NCBI GenBank assembly: GCA_021159265.1
Contig: JAGGSD010000314.1
Span: 1 to 16,023 of the forward strand
Length of the DNA: 16,023 nt
Direction: 5' to 3'
From: Syntrophobacterales bacterium
Lineage (GTDB): Bacteria > Desulfobacterota > Syntrophia > Syntrophales > UBA6807
The position numbers were made by a program, and so were the translations under genes. Positions 1 to 7,333 of this stretch are shown here, one piece after another (position 1 is the first letter of the stretch; the number at the start of each line of letters is the position of its first letter). The notes below the pieces were generated by a model. That model ran no database searches and was not told the origin of the DNA. It was given only the letters and a program-made list of their open reading frames with translations.

Positions 1-4
1 CTTT

Positions 5-44
5 CCATTATAATGCCGCTAAACGGCATAATGGAGCTTTTTAC
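5..44 (+). terminator. Stem-loop with downstream T-run, possible terminator or attenuator
   Basis: The stem ATGCCG/CGGCAT (14-18 and 24-29 region) has a CTAAA loop and is extended by CCATT/AATGG with a three-base bulge on the left arm. It is followed by GCTTTTTAC at 36-44. This fits a modest intrinsic terminator or attenuator between an upstream gene outside the window (in this family often the TRAP solute-binding protein) and the small permease gene that starts 31 bases later. The T-run has only five residues, so partial read-through is plausible. Confidence 0.45.
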
Positions 45-74
45 GAGACCATCAAACTTAAGAGAGGACAAAAA

Positions 75-605
75 ATGGGACAGGCATATTCTTCCGCAAA
101 ATCCGCATTGCGCTGGGTGACCGGCAATATGGCAATGCTGTCTGAATGGGTATTACTGGCCATGACAGTGATTGTTTTCTATGATGTAGTCATGCGCTAC
201 ATATTTAACAGTCCTACAATCTGGGCCCTGGAAATGAGTGAATATATGCTGGTATTCCTGGCCTTTATCGGGGCTGCTGAGATGCAGAGGCAGAAAGCGA
301 ACATCAAGATGGATTACCTTTATGTCAAGTTTCCTCCAGGCATGCGGCGGTCCGTTGATCTTTTCACTTCACTTCTCATGCTGTTATTCAGTTTTTTACT
401 TGTACGGGCCTCGTTTAAGTTGACACTCACGGCATATAAATATGGTTCCGCATCGAATTCACTTTTAGAAACCCCGCTGTGTATCCCTTATTCAATAGTC
501 CTTATCGGCATGTTTCTGCTCTTCTTGCAGAGTATCGTTGACATTGTGGAATCAGCAAGACAGATAATAAATTCCGACCAACCTGAAGGAGGGGAACAGG
601 AATGA
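75..605 (+). CDS. TRAP transporter small permease subunit (DctQ-like)
   Basis: This is the 176-residue small membrane subunit of a tripartite ATP-independent periplasmic transporter, which pairs with the large permease to import organic acids using an ion gradient. Four hydrophobic stretches are visible at about residues 18-42, 48-66, 90-112 and 133-158. The family signature lies around residues 35-60: a membrane segment ending in DVVMRYIF, then a Trp and an EMSEYM segment. Length and topology match DctQ proteins. The start is supported by an AGAGAGGA ribosome site about 8 bases upstream. The stop overlaps the next start by four bases (ATGA), so translation is coupled to dctM. The substrate cannot be read from this subunit; the downstream genes suggest a carboxylate that is later activated to a CoA thioester. 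Confidence 0.93.
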   Translation: MGQAYSSAKSALRWVTGNMAMLSEWVLLAMTVIVFYDVVMRYIFNSPTIWALEMSEYMLVFLAFIGAAEMQRQKANIKMDYLYVKFPPGMRRSVDLFTSLLMLLFSFLLVRASFKLTLTAYKYGSASNSLLETPLCIPYSIVLIGMFLLFLQSIVDIVESARQIINSDQPEGGEQE

Positions 606-1915
606 GCTCTGCATTAATAATCTTTATTTGTATTATCATTGTGCTCGGTCTTTTGTTTCTAGGCAGCCCCATTTTCATCTGTCTCGGTATAGCGGGAATA
701 ACCGGGATTTTTCTCAACAGCGGAATTGCCGGGCTTTCCGTATTACAGACCACGGTATTCGGCGCAGTCGCGAGGTTTCCGTTAGCCGCCGTGCCCCTGT
801 TTATGCTAATGGGCGAGATAATATTTCGCAGCGGCATTGGAGAAGACCTCTTTCATGTTCTCGGCCGTGTATTGCGACGCCTGCCCGGAGGGCTGGCGAT
901 GGCCACGGTAATTGCCTGCGCTGTCTTTGGCGCCATGTGCGGGGTAAGCATAGCCGCCGTGGCCAGCATCGGCGTTATAGCGTTGCCCGAGATGCTTAAA
1001 CGCGGCTATGATCCCAGGCTTGCAGCTGGTGCGGTATGCGCTCCTGGCGCTCTGGCAATGCTGATACCGCCCAGTCTGCTCTTTATTCTTTATGGTGAAG
1101 TGGCGCATGTATCGGTTGCAAAGCTTTTCACAGCGGGCATTTTGCCCGGCATCCTGCTGGCCCTGTTAATGTGCGGTTATATTTTTATAATGGAAATAAA
1201 ATCAAACAGGAGTTCCGGGACCCGGAAAGACATCGGAGAGCCGGTGACACTAAAAGAACTGGCGGGCTTTTTAAAGCGGTTATGGGCCCCGTTCTTACTC
1301 ATAATAGTGGTTCTGGGATCCATATACCTTGGCATTGCCACACCCACCGAATCGGCCGCCATAGGCTGTGTGGGGGCATATGCAATCGCCTTTATAATCT
1401 ACCGCCGCATGGACTGGACTGCCTTCAGAGAAACATTGATACGTTCAGCGCGCATCACATGCATCATCCTCGTTGTCTTTGTCGGTGCAGTGGTATTTAC
1501 CCAGTTTTTAAATCTGCTTCGTGTGCCTGACCTCTTTGCCCGGTTTATAGTTTCCCTGGACGTATCTCCCCTGGTAACCATGATTTTGATACAGCTTATG
1601 CTTATTGCTCTGGGCATGTTTGTGGATGGAGCGTCCATGGTCTTGATAACGACCCCCATACTCCTTCCTACCATTATGGTCATGAATTGGGATCCCATCT
1701 GGTTCGGAGTGCTTATGATAACCAATATAAACATTGCAGTCATAACTCCCCCTGTGGGCCTCAACCTTTACACGCTGGCAAGTATCACCGAAGACGTGGA
1801 TATGGCGACCATATTAAGAGGCACGCTGCCATATGTGATTGTGGAGTTTACAGGGCTTTTGATACTCATCGCATTCCCGCAGATCAGCCTGTGGCTGCCG
1901 GGTATGATGAGGTGA
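602..1915 (+). CDS. TRAP transporter large permease subunit (DctM-like)
   Basis: This 437-residue, strongly hydrophobic protein has the usual length and layout of DctM, the ion-coupled translocating subunit of TRAP transporters, with about 12 membrane segments. Recognisable stretches are the N-terminal LGSPIFICLG, the PLFMLMGEI segment near residue 65, a GAVCAPGALAMLIPPS segment near residues 140-155, a TPTESAAIG segment near 247-255 and a C-terminal ITPPVGLNLY near 380-390. The start overlaps the dctQ stop and has a GGAGGGG ribosome site. Only 34 bases separate its stop from the mutase gene, so the transporter and the catabolic enzymes are probably co-transcribed. No solute-binding protein gene follows, so that subunit should lie upstream of the window. 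Confidence 0.95.
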   Translation: MSSALIIFICIIIVLGLLFLGSPIFICLGIAGITGIFLNSGIAGLSVLQTTVFGAVARFPLAAVPLFMLMGEIIFRSGIGEDLFHVLGRVLRRLPGGLAMATVIACAVFGAMCGVSIAAVASIGVIALPEMLKRGYDPRLAAGAVCAPGALAMLIPPSLLFILYGEVAHVSVAKLFTAGILPGILLALLMCGYIFIMEIKSNRSSGTRKDIGEPVTLKELAGFLKRLWAPFLLIIVVLGSIYLGIATPTESAAIGCVGAYAIAFIIYRRMDWTAFRETLIRSARITCIILVVFVGAVVFTQFLNLLRVPDLFARFIVSLDVSPLVTMILIQLMLIALGMFVDGASMVLITTPILLPTIMVMNWDPIWFGVLMITNINIAVITPPVGLNLYTLASITEDVDMATILRGTLPYVIVEFTGLLILIAFPQISLWLPGMMR

Positions 1916-1949
1916 TTTCCAAATTAAGAAAATCAGGAGGAGACAATTT

Positions 1950-3635
1950 ATGTTTAACGAAGATGATATTGCTGACATTAAAGCGGAAAAGGAAAAATGG
2001 GTGGAAAAAGCGGGTAATCACAAAGATGCCGAAACCTTTCGTGTTACCCCGTCCGGCATTAAAATTAAGAACGTCTATACGCCGGAAGATATCAGCAATC
2101 TGGATTATCTGAAGGATGTCAATTTTCCCGGAAGTTATCCTTATACCAGAGGAGTATATCCTGCCATGTACCGTGAGCGGCCATGGACGATAAGGATGTT
2201 TTCAGGGTTTGCCACTCCTGAAGAGACAAACAAGAGATGGAAAATGTTGCTCAACTCAGGGCAGACGGGCTTTTCGGCGGCTGTTGATTTGCTTACTTTT
2301 TATGGTACTGATCCGGATGATCCTGGTGTTGACGCTGAAGTGGAAGTAGGGACAACGGGGGTGCCCCTTTATTCCATCAGAGGCGTCGAGGCCCTGGTTA
2401 AAGATTTGCCGATTGAGGATATCAGCGTTGCCTTGGTGACGGAACCGATGACTGCCGTAGCGCTTACATCCACTTACTTTAATGTGGCTAAGAATAACGG
2501 TGTTCCTCTTGCTCGGGTAGCCGGCACCACTCAAAACGATATCGGCACGATGTGCATTGGTTATATAACTCGTGATTCTCTCGAACCTGACAAACTTCTG
2601 AAGCTTGCCTGTGATTTGATTGAGTATTGCACGGCCATGAAAAAGGCACCCAGATGGAATCCGATAAACTTTACCACTTATAATTATCGGGAAGGCGGCA
2701 TTAATGCCGTTCAGGAAATAGCCTTTGGTTTTACCAATGCCATTGATCATATTGAGGAACTGTTGAAGCGCGGCTGGCATATTGATGACTTCGCTTCGCG
2801 TTTGGCTTTTCACCTTTCAGCAGATCGCAATTTCTTTGAGGAAATTGCCAAATACAGGGCTGCGCGCCGGATATGGGCCAGGCTTCTTGTTGAAAAGTAC
2901 AAAGCAAAAGATCCACGTTCTATTATCATGAAGTATCACGTGCAGACAGCGGGGAGCTCATTAACTGCGCAGCAACCGATGGTTAATATTCCAAGGACCG
3001 CTATTCAGGCCTTGGAGGCTGTTTTAGGAGGCTGTCAGTCTTTGCATACTAATTCTTATGATGAAGCAATCTGTTTGCCTACCGAAGAAGCAGTCAAGTT
3101 AGCCGTGAGAACACAGCAGGTGATTATGGAAGAGACGGGTGTTGTAGATACAATTGATCCCCTGGCCGGTTCTTACTATGTAGAGTGGCTGACCGGTGAA
3201 ATTGAAACGCGTATCCTTGATTACATGCAAGAGATAGAAACTCAGGGAGGTTTTGTGAAGGCTCTTGCCAGTGGCTGGCTGCATGGTGAAATGCAAAAGG
3301 CTTTCAATGAACGGCAGAATGCCATCGCAGAGGGAAGAGAAACGGTGATTGGCATAAACAGCCATCAGGAAAATGACAGGGAAGAGACATATGCTCCCTT
3401 CAAAACCAATGCGTTGGCTGCCGGGGTTGAGAAAGAAAGGCTGGTGAAATTAAGAAAGGAAAGAAATAGTCAGAAAATTCTTGTCCTTCTTGACCGGTTA
3501 CGCGCCGACTGTACCGAAAATAAAAATGTCATGCCTACGGTGATGGAACTTATGGGTGAAGGCGCCACACTCGGAGAGGTGGCGGGGGTATATCGTGAAA
3601 TCTGGGGAATCTGGGATTTGCCTATTGCTGTGTAA
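1950..3635 (+). CDS. B12-dependent acyl-CoA mutase, large catalytic subunit (methylmalonyl-CoA mutase family, divergent)
   Basis: This 561-residue TIM-barrel subunit belongs to the methylmalonyl-/isobutyryl-/2-hydroxyisobutyryl-CoA mutase family. It lacks the fused B12 domain, as in mutases with separate large and small chains (about 560 + 135 residues). Family landmarks are YTRGVYPAMY (65-74), RPWTIRMFSGF (77-87), GTTQNDI (192-198), a QTAGSSLTAQ segment (332-341), CQSLHTNSYDEA (362-373) and TIDPLAGSYYVE (401-412). Compared by eye with remembered family sequences, several active-site positions differ. The family His (244 in Propionibacterium methylmalonyl-CoA mutase) is Asn245. The substrate-side Tyr89 position is Phe84, as in isobutyryl-CoA mutase. 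The Asp diagnostic for 2-hydroxyisobutyryl-CoA mutase is Ala111. The carboxylate-binding Arg207 position is probably Tyr205, and the usual YIYPP segment after it is absent. The gene therefore looks like a mutase of unassigned substrate. AGGAGG precedes the start. No MeaB-type chaperone gene is seen nearby. Confidence 0.93.
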   Translation: MFNEDDIADIKAEKEKWVEKAGNHKDAETFRVTPSGIKIKNVYTPEDISNLDYLKDVNFPGSYPYTRGVYPAMYRERPWTIRMFSGFATPEETNKRWKMLLNSGQTGFSAAVDLLTFYGTDPDDPGVDAEVEVGTTGVPLYSIRGVEALVKDLPIEDISVALVTEPMTAVALTSTYFNVAKNNGVPLARVAGTTQNDIGTMCIGYITRDSLEPDKLLKLACDLIEYCTAMKKAPRWNPINFTTYNYREGGINAVQEIAFGFTNAIDHIEELLKRGWHIDDFASRLAFHLSADRNFFEEIAKYRAARRIWARLLVEKYKAKDPRSIIMKYHVQTAGSSLTAQQPMVNIPRTAIQALEAVLGGCQSLHTNSYDEAICLPTEEAVKLAVRTQQVIMEETGVVDTIDPLAGSYYVEWLTGEIETRILDYMQEIETQGGFVKALASGWLHGEMQKAFNERQNAIAEGRETVIGINSHQENDREETYAPFKTNALAAGVEKERLVKLRKERNSQKILVLLDRLRADCTENKNVMPTVMELMGEGATLGEVAGVYREIWGIWDLPIAV

Positions 3636-3771
3636 AGTTTTTGTTCTTAACAACTGAGTTTTTTGCAAAGGCGCTGTTAATAAAAGGCTAAGGGCCAAAG
3701 GAAGAATCTTTAGTCCTCATTGCTCAGTGCTTGCGGCTTTGCCGCCTTAGGAAAGGGGATATATTTGACTG
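3636..3771 (+). other. Intergenic spacer with repeat fragment and small hairpin
   Basis: This 136-base gap separates the two mutase subunit genes, which is unusually wide for subunits of one enzyme. It holds AGTCCTCATTGCTCAGT (3712-3728), the reverse complement of a repeat found at 9525-9563, and a small hairpin GCGGC-TTT-GCCGC (3733-3745). The ribosome site for the small subunit (GGAAAGGGG, about 3749-3757) follows. No promoter or ORF is evident. Confidence 0.6.
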
Positions 3772-4176
3772 ATGAAGGATAAGACAAGAGTTATAATGGT
3801 AAAACTGGGGCTGGATGGTCATTGGCGCGGCATAACTACCGTATCGCTTATTTTGAAGAATGCGGGCATGGAGGTAATATTTGCCGGCTTTCAAACAATT
3901 GAAAGCGCGATCAGTATAGCGGAACAGGAAGATGTTGATGTTATAGGATTGAGTATTCATTCCGGAGCCCATATCCCATGGACAAGAAAATTTGTGGAAG
4001 CGCTTAACGAGAGAAAACTGAAAGATGAATTTGTTTTAGTTGTGGGAGGGGTTATTCCGGACGCAGATGTCGACGCATTAAGGGAGATTGGCGCTGACGG
4101 TATATATGGGCCGGGATCCACTGCAGAGGAAATTGTCAGGTCAATTCAGGAGAAGGTGAAAGAAAAAAGGATTTAA
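3772..4176 (+). CDS. B12-binding small subunit of acyl-CoA mutase
   Basis: This 134-residue flavodoxin-like cobalamin-binding domain matches the stand-alone small subunits of split mutases in length. The base-off/His-on motif is DGHWRG: Asp15, His17 (lower cobalt ligand) and Gly20, preceded by the conserved Lys11. The GGVIP motif near residues 92-96 and the C-terminal IYGPGS segment are also present. The second cobalamin-loop motif, usually Ser-x-Leu, reads Ser61-Ile-His63, so the Leu is replaced by His; the following GAH is kept. The protein should pair with the large subunit encoded 136 bases upstream to form the holoenzyme with adenosylcobalamin at the interface. The start follows a GGAAAGGGG ribosome site; no better in-frame start is visible. 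Confidence 0.94.
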   Translation: MKDKTRVIMVKLGLDGHWRGITTVSLILKNAGMEVIFAGFQTIESAISIAEQEDVDVIGLSIHSGAHIPWTRKFVEALNERKLKDEFVLVVGGVIPDADVDALREIGADGIYGPGSTAEEIVRSIQEKVKEKRI

Positions 4177-4216
4177 TTAGTTATAAAAATTTAAGAATAA
4201 CGAAAGGAGAAGTATT

Positions 4217-4984
4217 ATGGAGATTAAAGATTGTATTGCGGTTGTTACGGGTGGAGCATCGGGACTGGGAGAAGCTACTGTCCGCAATCTGGCAAGCGGC
4301 GGGGCGCATGTGACTATACTTGATGTGCAGGCGGACAAAGGCGAAGCGCTGGCAACAGAGTTGGGAGATAACGTTATCTTTGCCAATACGGATATAACAA
4401 GTGATGAGAGTGTTAAAGCCGCCATCGGTAAGACTGTGGATGCCTTTGGCGGGATCAATATGGTGCAGAATTGCGCTGGAATCGGTCTTATAGGGAAGAT
4501 GCTCGGTAAAGAGGGGCCGACGCCCCTGGAACATTTCAATAAAGTGCTCCAGGTGAATCTGCTGGGTTCCATCAATGTGATCAGGCTGGCTCTTGAGCAG
4601 ATGGTGAAGAATGATCCTCTGAATGAAGATGGGGAAAGGGGTGTAATTATAAGCACGGCTTCTGTCGCTGCGTTTGAAGGTCAGATAGGTCAGCCCGCGT
4701 ATTCTGCTTCCAAGGGTGGTATTGTGGCAATGACCCTTCCCATAGCGAGGGAGTGCGCCAGATACGGGATAAGAGTCATGACAATTGCCCCCGGTATATT
4801 TGAGACACCGATGATGGCTTCATTGCCCGAAAAGGCAAAGGATGCACTCGGCAAGATGGTGCCCTTTCCACAACGCCTTGGGAAGCCTTCAGAATACGCG
4901 CGACTCGTTCAGCATATTATCGAGAATACCATGCTGAATGGCGAGGTGATCAGACTTGATGGCGGCATCAGGATGCAGCCGTAG
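4217..4984 (+). CDS. Short-chain dehydrogenase, probable 3-hydroxyacyl-CoA dehydrogenase (HSD10-like)
   Basis: This 255-residue classical SDR probably oxidises a 3-hydroxyacyl-CoA to the 3-oxoacyl-CoA with NAD+. The nucleotide-binding glycine motif TGGASGLG spans residues 11-18. Asp36 at the end of the second strand favours NAD over NADP. NCAG lies at 85-88 and Asn114 in VNLLG. The catalytic set is Ser149, Tyr162 and Lys166 (YSASK). The long loop between strand 4 and the active site (residues 90-108), the GQIGQPAY segment and the APGIFETPMM segment resemble mitochondrial type-2 3-hydroxyacyl-CoA dehydrogenase. A strong GAAAGGAG site precedes the start, 40 bases after the mutase small subunit. 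Other alcohol substrates are possible, but the neighbouring hydratase and thiolases favour a beta-oxidation role. Confidence 0.88.
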   Translation: MEIKDCIAVVTGGASGLGEATVRNLASGGAHVTILDVQADKGEALATELGDNVIFANTDITSDESVKAAIGKTVDAFGGINMVQNCAGIGLIGKMLGKEGPTPLEHFNKVLQVNLLGSINVIRLALEQMVKNDPLNEDGERGVIISTASVAAFEGQIGQPAYSASKGGIVAMTLPIARECARYGIRVMTIAPGIFETPMMASLPEKAKDALGKMVPFPQRLGKPSEYARLVQHIIENTMLNGEVIRLDGGIRMQP

Positions 4985-5110
4985 TAATCATAAAGTAAGA
5001 TAAATAGTGGGGCAGGGACGAGGGAGGCTAAAGCCCCCTCATATCCACACAAATGGGTAGGGGAGGTTTTAACCTCCCCGTTCATTGTAGGTTTATAAAA
5101 GGAGAATAGC
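4985..5110 (+). repeat. Intergenic pair of REP-like palindromes
   Basis: Two hairpins lie between the SDR and hydratase genes. GAGGGAGGCT-AAAGCCCCCTC (5020-5040) has one mismatch, and GGGGAGGTTTTAACCTCCCC (5060-5079) is a perfect palindrome. The second closely resembles GGAGGTTAAAACCTCC at 10983-10998, so these belong to one dispersed family. Neither is followed by a T-run, so they look like repetitive extragenic palindromes rather than intrinsic terminators, though they could affect mRNA stability within the operon. The ribosome site AAAGGAG (about 5097-5103) follows. Confidence 0.7.
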
Positions 5111-5896
5111 ATGGAATATAAAACCATTATTTACGAAAAGAAAGAGCGTATTGGAACGATCACTCTGAACAGACCGAAGAGTATGAATGCTCTGAACGGC
5201 GATGTGTTGAGAGAATTAAGTGATGTGTTAGATATAATTGGAGCGGATGATGAAGTGAAAGTTGTAATTATTACAGGCGGGAACGAGAAGTTCTTTGCCG
5301 CCGGCGCCGATATCACAGAGCTGGAAGCCTTGCAAACGCCTGCCGATGCCCATGTTTTTGTGACAAAGGCGCAGGCCGCCATCAACAAAATTGAAGATCT
5401 CGAAAAGCCGGTTATAGCTGCCATAAGCGGATACGCGCTGGGCGGAGGCTGTGAGATAAGCATGGCCTGTGATCTCAGAATAGCGGCGGAGAATGCCGTT
5501 TTTGGCCAGCCTGAGATAACATTGGGAGTGATCCCCGGTGGTGGAGGAACACAGAGGCTGCCCCGTATTGTAGGTGTTACCAGGGCCAAGGAACTTTTAT
5601 ATACAGCCGCCACTGTAGATGCTAATGAAGCGTACCGGATAGGTCTGGTAAATAAAGTTGTTCCCGTTGCCTCTTTGATGGAAGAAGCCCGGAAGATGGC
5701 CTCGAAGATAGCGCAACAGCCCGGCGTAGCATTGAGAATAACCAAACTTGTAATTAATGGCGGCATGAATCTGGATATGAAATCCGCTTTGGCATACGAG
5801 GCGCGCGGTTTTGAATTCCTCTTTTCAACGGAAGATCAGAAAGAGGGAACGAAGGCCTTTGTGGAAAAGAGAAAGCCGGTTTTTACGGACAAATAA
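5111..5896 (+). CDS. Enoyl-CoA hydratase/isomerase (crotonase family)
   Basis: This 261-residue crotonase-fold protein is predicted to hydrate a 2-enoyl-CoA to a 3-hydroxyacyl-CoA. The CoA and oxyanion-hole segment AAGADI lies at residues 63-68, and the second oxyanion glycine is in ALGGGCE (109-115). Both hydratase glutamates are present: Glu115 in GGGCE and Glu135 in GQPEITLG, followed by IPGGGGTQRL (141-150). This matches true hydratases rather than isomerases or decarboxylases that lack one Glu. Length is normal for the short single-domain family. It follows the SDR gene and fits between the acyl-CoA dehydrogenase and the SDR in a beta-oxidation sequence. AAAGGAG about 8 bases before the ATG supports the start. 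Confidence 0.92.
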   Translation: MEYKTIIYEKKERIGTITLNRPKSMNALNGDVLRELSDVLDIIGADDEVKVVIITGGNEKFFAAGADITELEALQTPADAHVFVTKAQAAINKIEDLEKPVIAAISGYALGGGCEISMACDLRIAAENAVFGQPEITLGVIPGGGGTQRLPRIVGVTRAKELLYTAATVDANEAYRIGLVNKVVPVASLMEEARKMASKIAQQPGVALRITKLVINGGMNLDMKSALAYEARGFEFLFSTEDQKEGTKAFVEKRKPVFTDK

Positions 5897-5897
5897 T

Positions 5898-6088
5898 TGA
5901 TTCTGTTGATTTATGGTCTTTTCGCTCAATTTCTGCGTTATGTTCAAAAAATAATCCTCGGAATATCAAGTATATGCCTGTGGTCTTCGGCGAGCCTGCG
6001 ACGAGCTCAGTCGAATCGCTCAGTCGAACCGTTATTTTTTTTACATGCCTTGATCTTGAACGAAAATCCTCACAACTCAACAGAATCA
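5898..6088. mobile_element. Possible MITE-like element or inverted-repeat remnant
   Basis: The gap between the hydratase and first thiolase genes is bounded by perfect 12-base inverted repeats, TGATTCTGTTGA (5898-5909) and TCAACAGAATCA (6077-6088). The inner arms also partly pair (TTTTCG near 5919 with CGAAAA at 6061-6066). The left end begins one base after the hydratase stop codon. No transposase ORF and no clear target duplication are seen. Inside is a tandem pair of GCTCAGTCGAA (6005-6015 and 6018-6028). The interior looks non-coding. Confidence 0.5.
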
Positions 6089-6157
6089 TAGGTGAGATTC
6101 TTTTAATAACAGAATTATGGCGGCGCACAGGATGCCGTCAGATAACAGGAGGTATAA

Positions 6158-7333
6158 ATGAGGAGAGTTGCAATAGTTGGTGTGGGTCATACGGATTTCA
6201 TGTTTGACTCGCCGAAGACAGAGGTAGAGATGTTTGCCGAAGCGGCCATGGATGCCATTAATGAATCAAATTTGAAACCAAAAGATATACAGGCCATAAA
6301 TTGTGGCAATGGTCTGGGTGATTTTTCTGAGGGGCAGATCATGATGCAATCCTATATTGCCGACGATCTCGGATGTTTTAATGTCCCCGCCACAAGATTT
6401 GAGGGTGCATGCGCTTCGGCAACCATAGGAATAAGAGATGCCGCCATGTGGGTTGCTTCCGGTTATTATGATATAGTTCTGGCCGGAGGCACGGAAAAAG
6501 CCACAGCAATGGGCACCCCCCTCGCGACACGGACATTTGCCATGGGACATGATAGCCGCTATGAATCTCCGGCGGGCATGACGTTTCCCGGTTTTTTTGG
6601 CATGCTGGCACATCTTTATTCTTCAAGATATAATATATCCCTTGAAAAACTCAAAGAACAGATGGCGATGGTGTCGGTTCAATCCCACGAATACGGTGTG
6701 AGGAATCCTCACGCCCAGTTTAAAAAGGAAATCTCCGTCGAAAAAGTATTAAGTGGTTTTATGGTTGCTTCGCCCTTGCAGTTGCTTGATTGCTGTCCTT
6801 TCTCCGATGGAGCTGCCGCCGTTGTTGTGGCATCGGAGGAAGTTGCGAAGAAGCTTACCAATAAGCCGGTTTATATCGTTGGCACAGGTCAGGCATCGTC
6901 CGGAAAGATGAGCGCTCAGTACAAATATCTGCCAAGAATCAGGGCGCGGGAGGTGTCTGTTAAACAGGCCTATGATATGGCGGGTCTGGGACCTGAAGAT
7001 ATAGATGTTTGCGAGCTTCACGATTGTTTCAGCATTGCAAGCATCATTGCGGCGGAAGGCCTTGGTCTGGCTGAATATGGCAAGGCGGGTGATCTCTGGG
7101 AGAAAGGGGAGATGAGGATAGGAGGCAAGATACCTATAAACATTTCCGGTGGATTGAAATCAAAGGGCCACCCGATAGGCGCAACAGGCGCCTCCCAGAC
7201 CTATGAGATTGTAAAGCAACTGAGAGGTGAATTGGTAGACCAGGGAAGACAGGTAGATGGAGCCAGAGTAGGGCTTGTGGATACACTGGGCGGAGACGGG
7301 ATAATTTGCAATCTGATTTTAAAAGCTGATTAA
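6158..7333 (+). CDS. Thiolase family protein (SCP2-type), copy 1
   Basis: This 391-residue thiolase has the SCP2-thiolase/BbsB-like active-site pattern. The nucleophilic cysteine is Cys85 in EGACASA. The HDCF motif (288-291) replaces the NEAF motif of classical biosynthetic thiolases. The base-bearing GHPIGATG spans 337-344. The C-terminal loop reads DTLGGDG (375-381), not the CGGG motif of classical thiolases. A thiolytic cleavage or condensation of a 3-oxoacyl-CoA is likely. Members of this group often need a partner DUF35 zinc-ribbon protein, and the next gene encodes one, so the two probably form a complex comparable to BbsAB of anaerobic toluene degradation or to steroid-aldolase complexes. 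CAGGAGG precedes the ATG. The stop codon coincides with the edge of a small inserted element. Confidence 0.9.
   Translation: MRRVAIVGVGHTDFMFDSPKTEVEMFAEAAMDAINESNLKPKDIQAINCGNGLGDFSEGQIMMQSYIADDLGCFNVPATRFEGACASATIGIRDAAMWVASGYYDIVLAGGTEKATAMGTPLATRTFAMGHDSRYESPAGMTFPGFFGMLAHLYSSRYNISLEKLKEQMAMVSVQSHEYGVRNPHAQFKKEISVEKVLSGFMVASPLQLLDCCPFSDGAAAVVVASEEVAKKLTNKPVYIVGTGQASSGKMSAQYKYLPRIRAREVSVKQAYDMAGLGPEDIDVCELHDCFSIASIIAAEGLGLAEYGKAGDLWEKGEMRIGGKIPINISGGLKSKGHPIGATGASQTYEIVKQLRGELVDQGRQVDGARVGLVDTLGGDGIICNLILKAD

Noticed and set aside
1950..4176. Calling the mutase 2-hydroxyisobutyryl-CoA mutase (hcmAB) because of the 561 + 134 residue split.
   Set aside because: The diagnostic residues of that enzyme (Ile90 and Asp117) correspond here to Phe84 and Ala111, and the family His is Asn, so only the architecture agrees.
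4177..4656. Minus-strand open frame opposite the SDR (159 codons).
   Set aside because: It overlaps a clear SDR coding sequence and has no recognisable domain or ribosome site.
5060..5079. Perfect palindrome as an intrinsic terminator after the SDR gene.
   Set aside because: No T-run follows and the next gene is co-directional with a ribosome site 18 bases on. It matches a dispersed repeat instead.
5131..5766. Long open frame on the minus strand opposite the hydratase (211 codons).
   Set aside because: It is a shadow of the strongly conserved hydratase gene, with no ribosome site and low-complexity composition.
6118..6136. Sigma-54-like TGGCGGCGCACAGGATGC before thiolase copy 1.
   Set aside because: The spacing does not fit -24/-12 and the TTGC element is missing.
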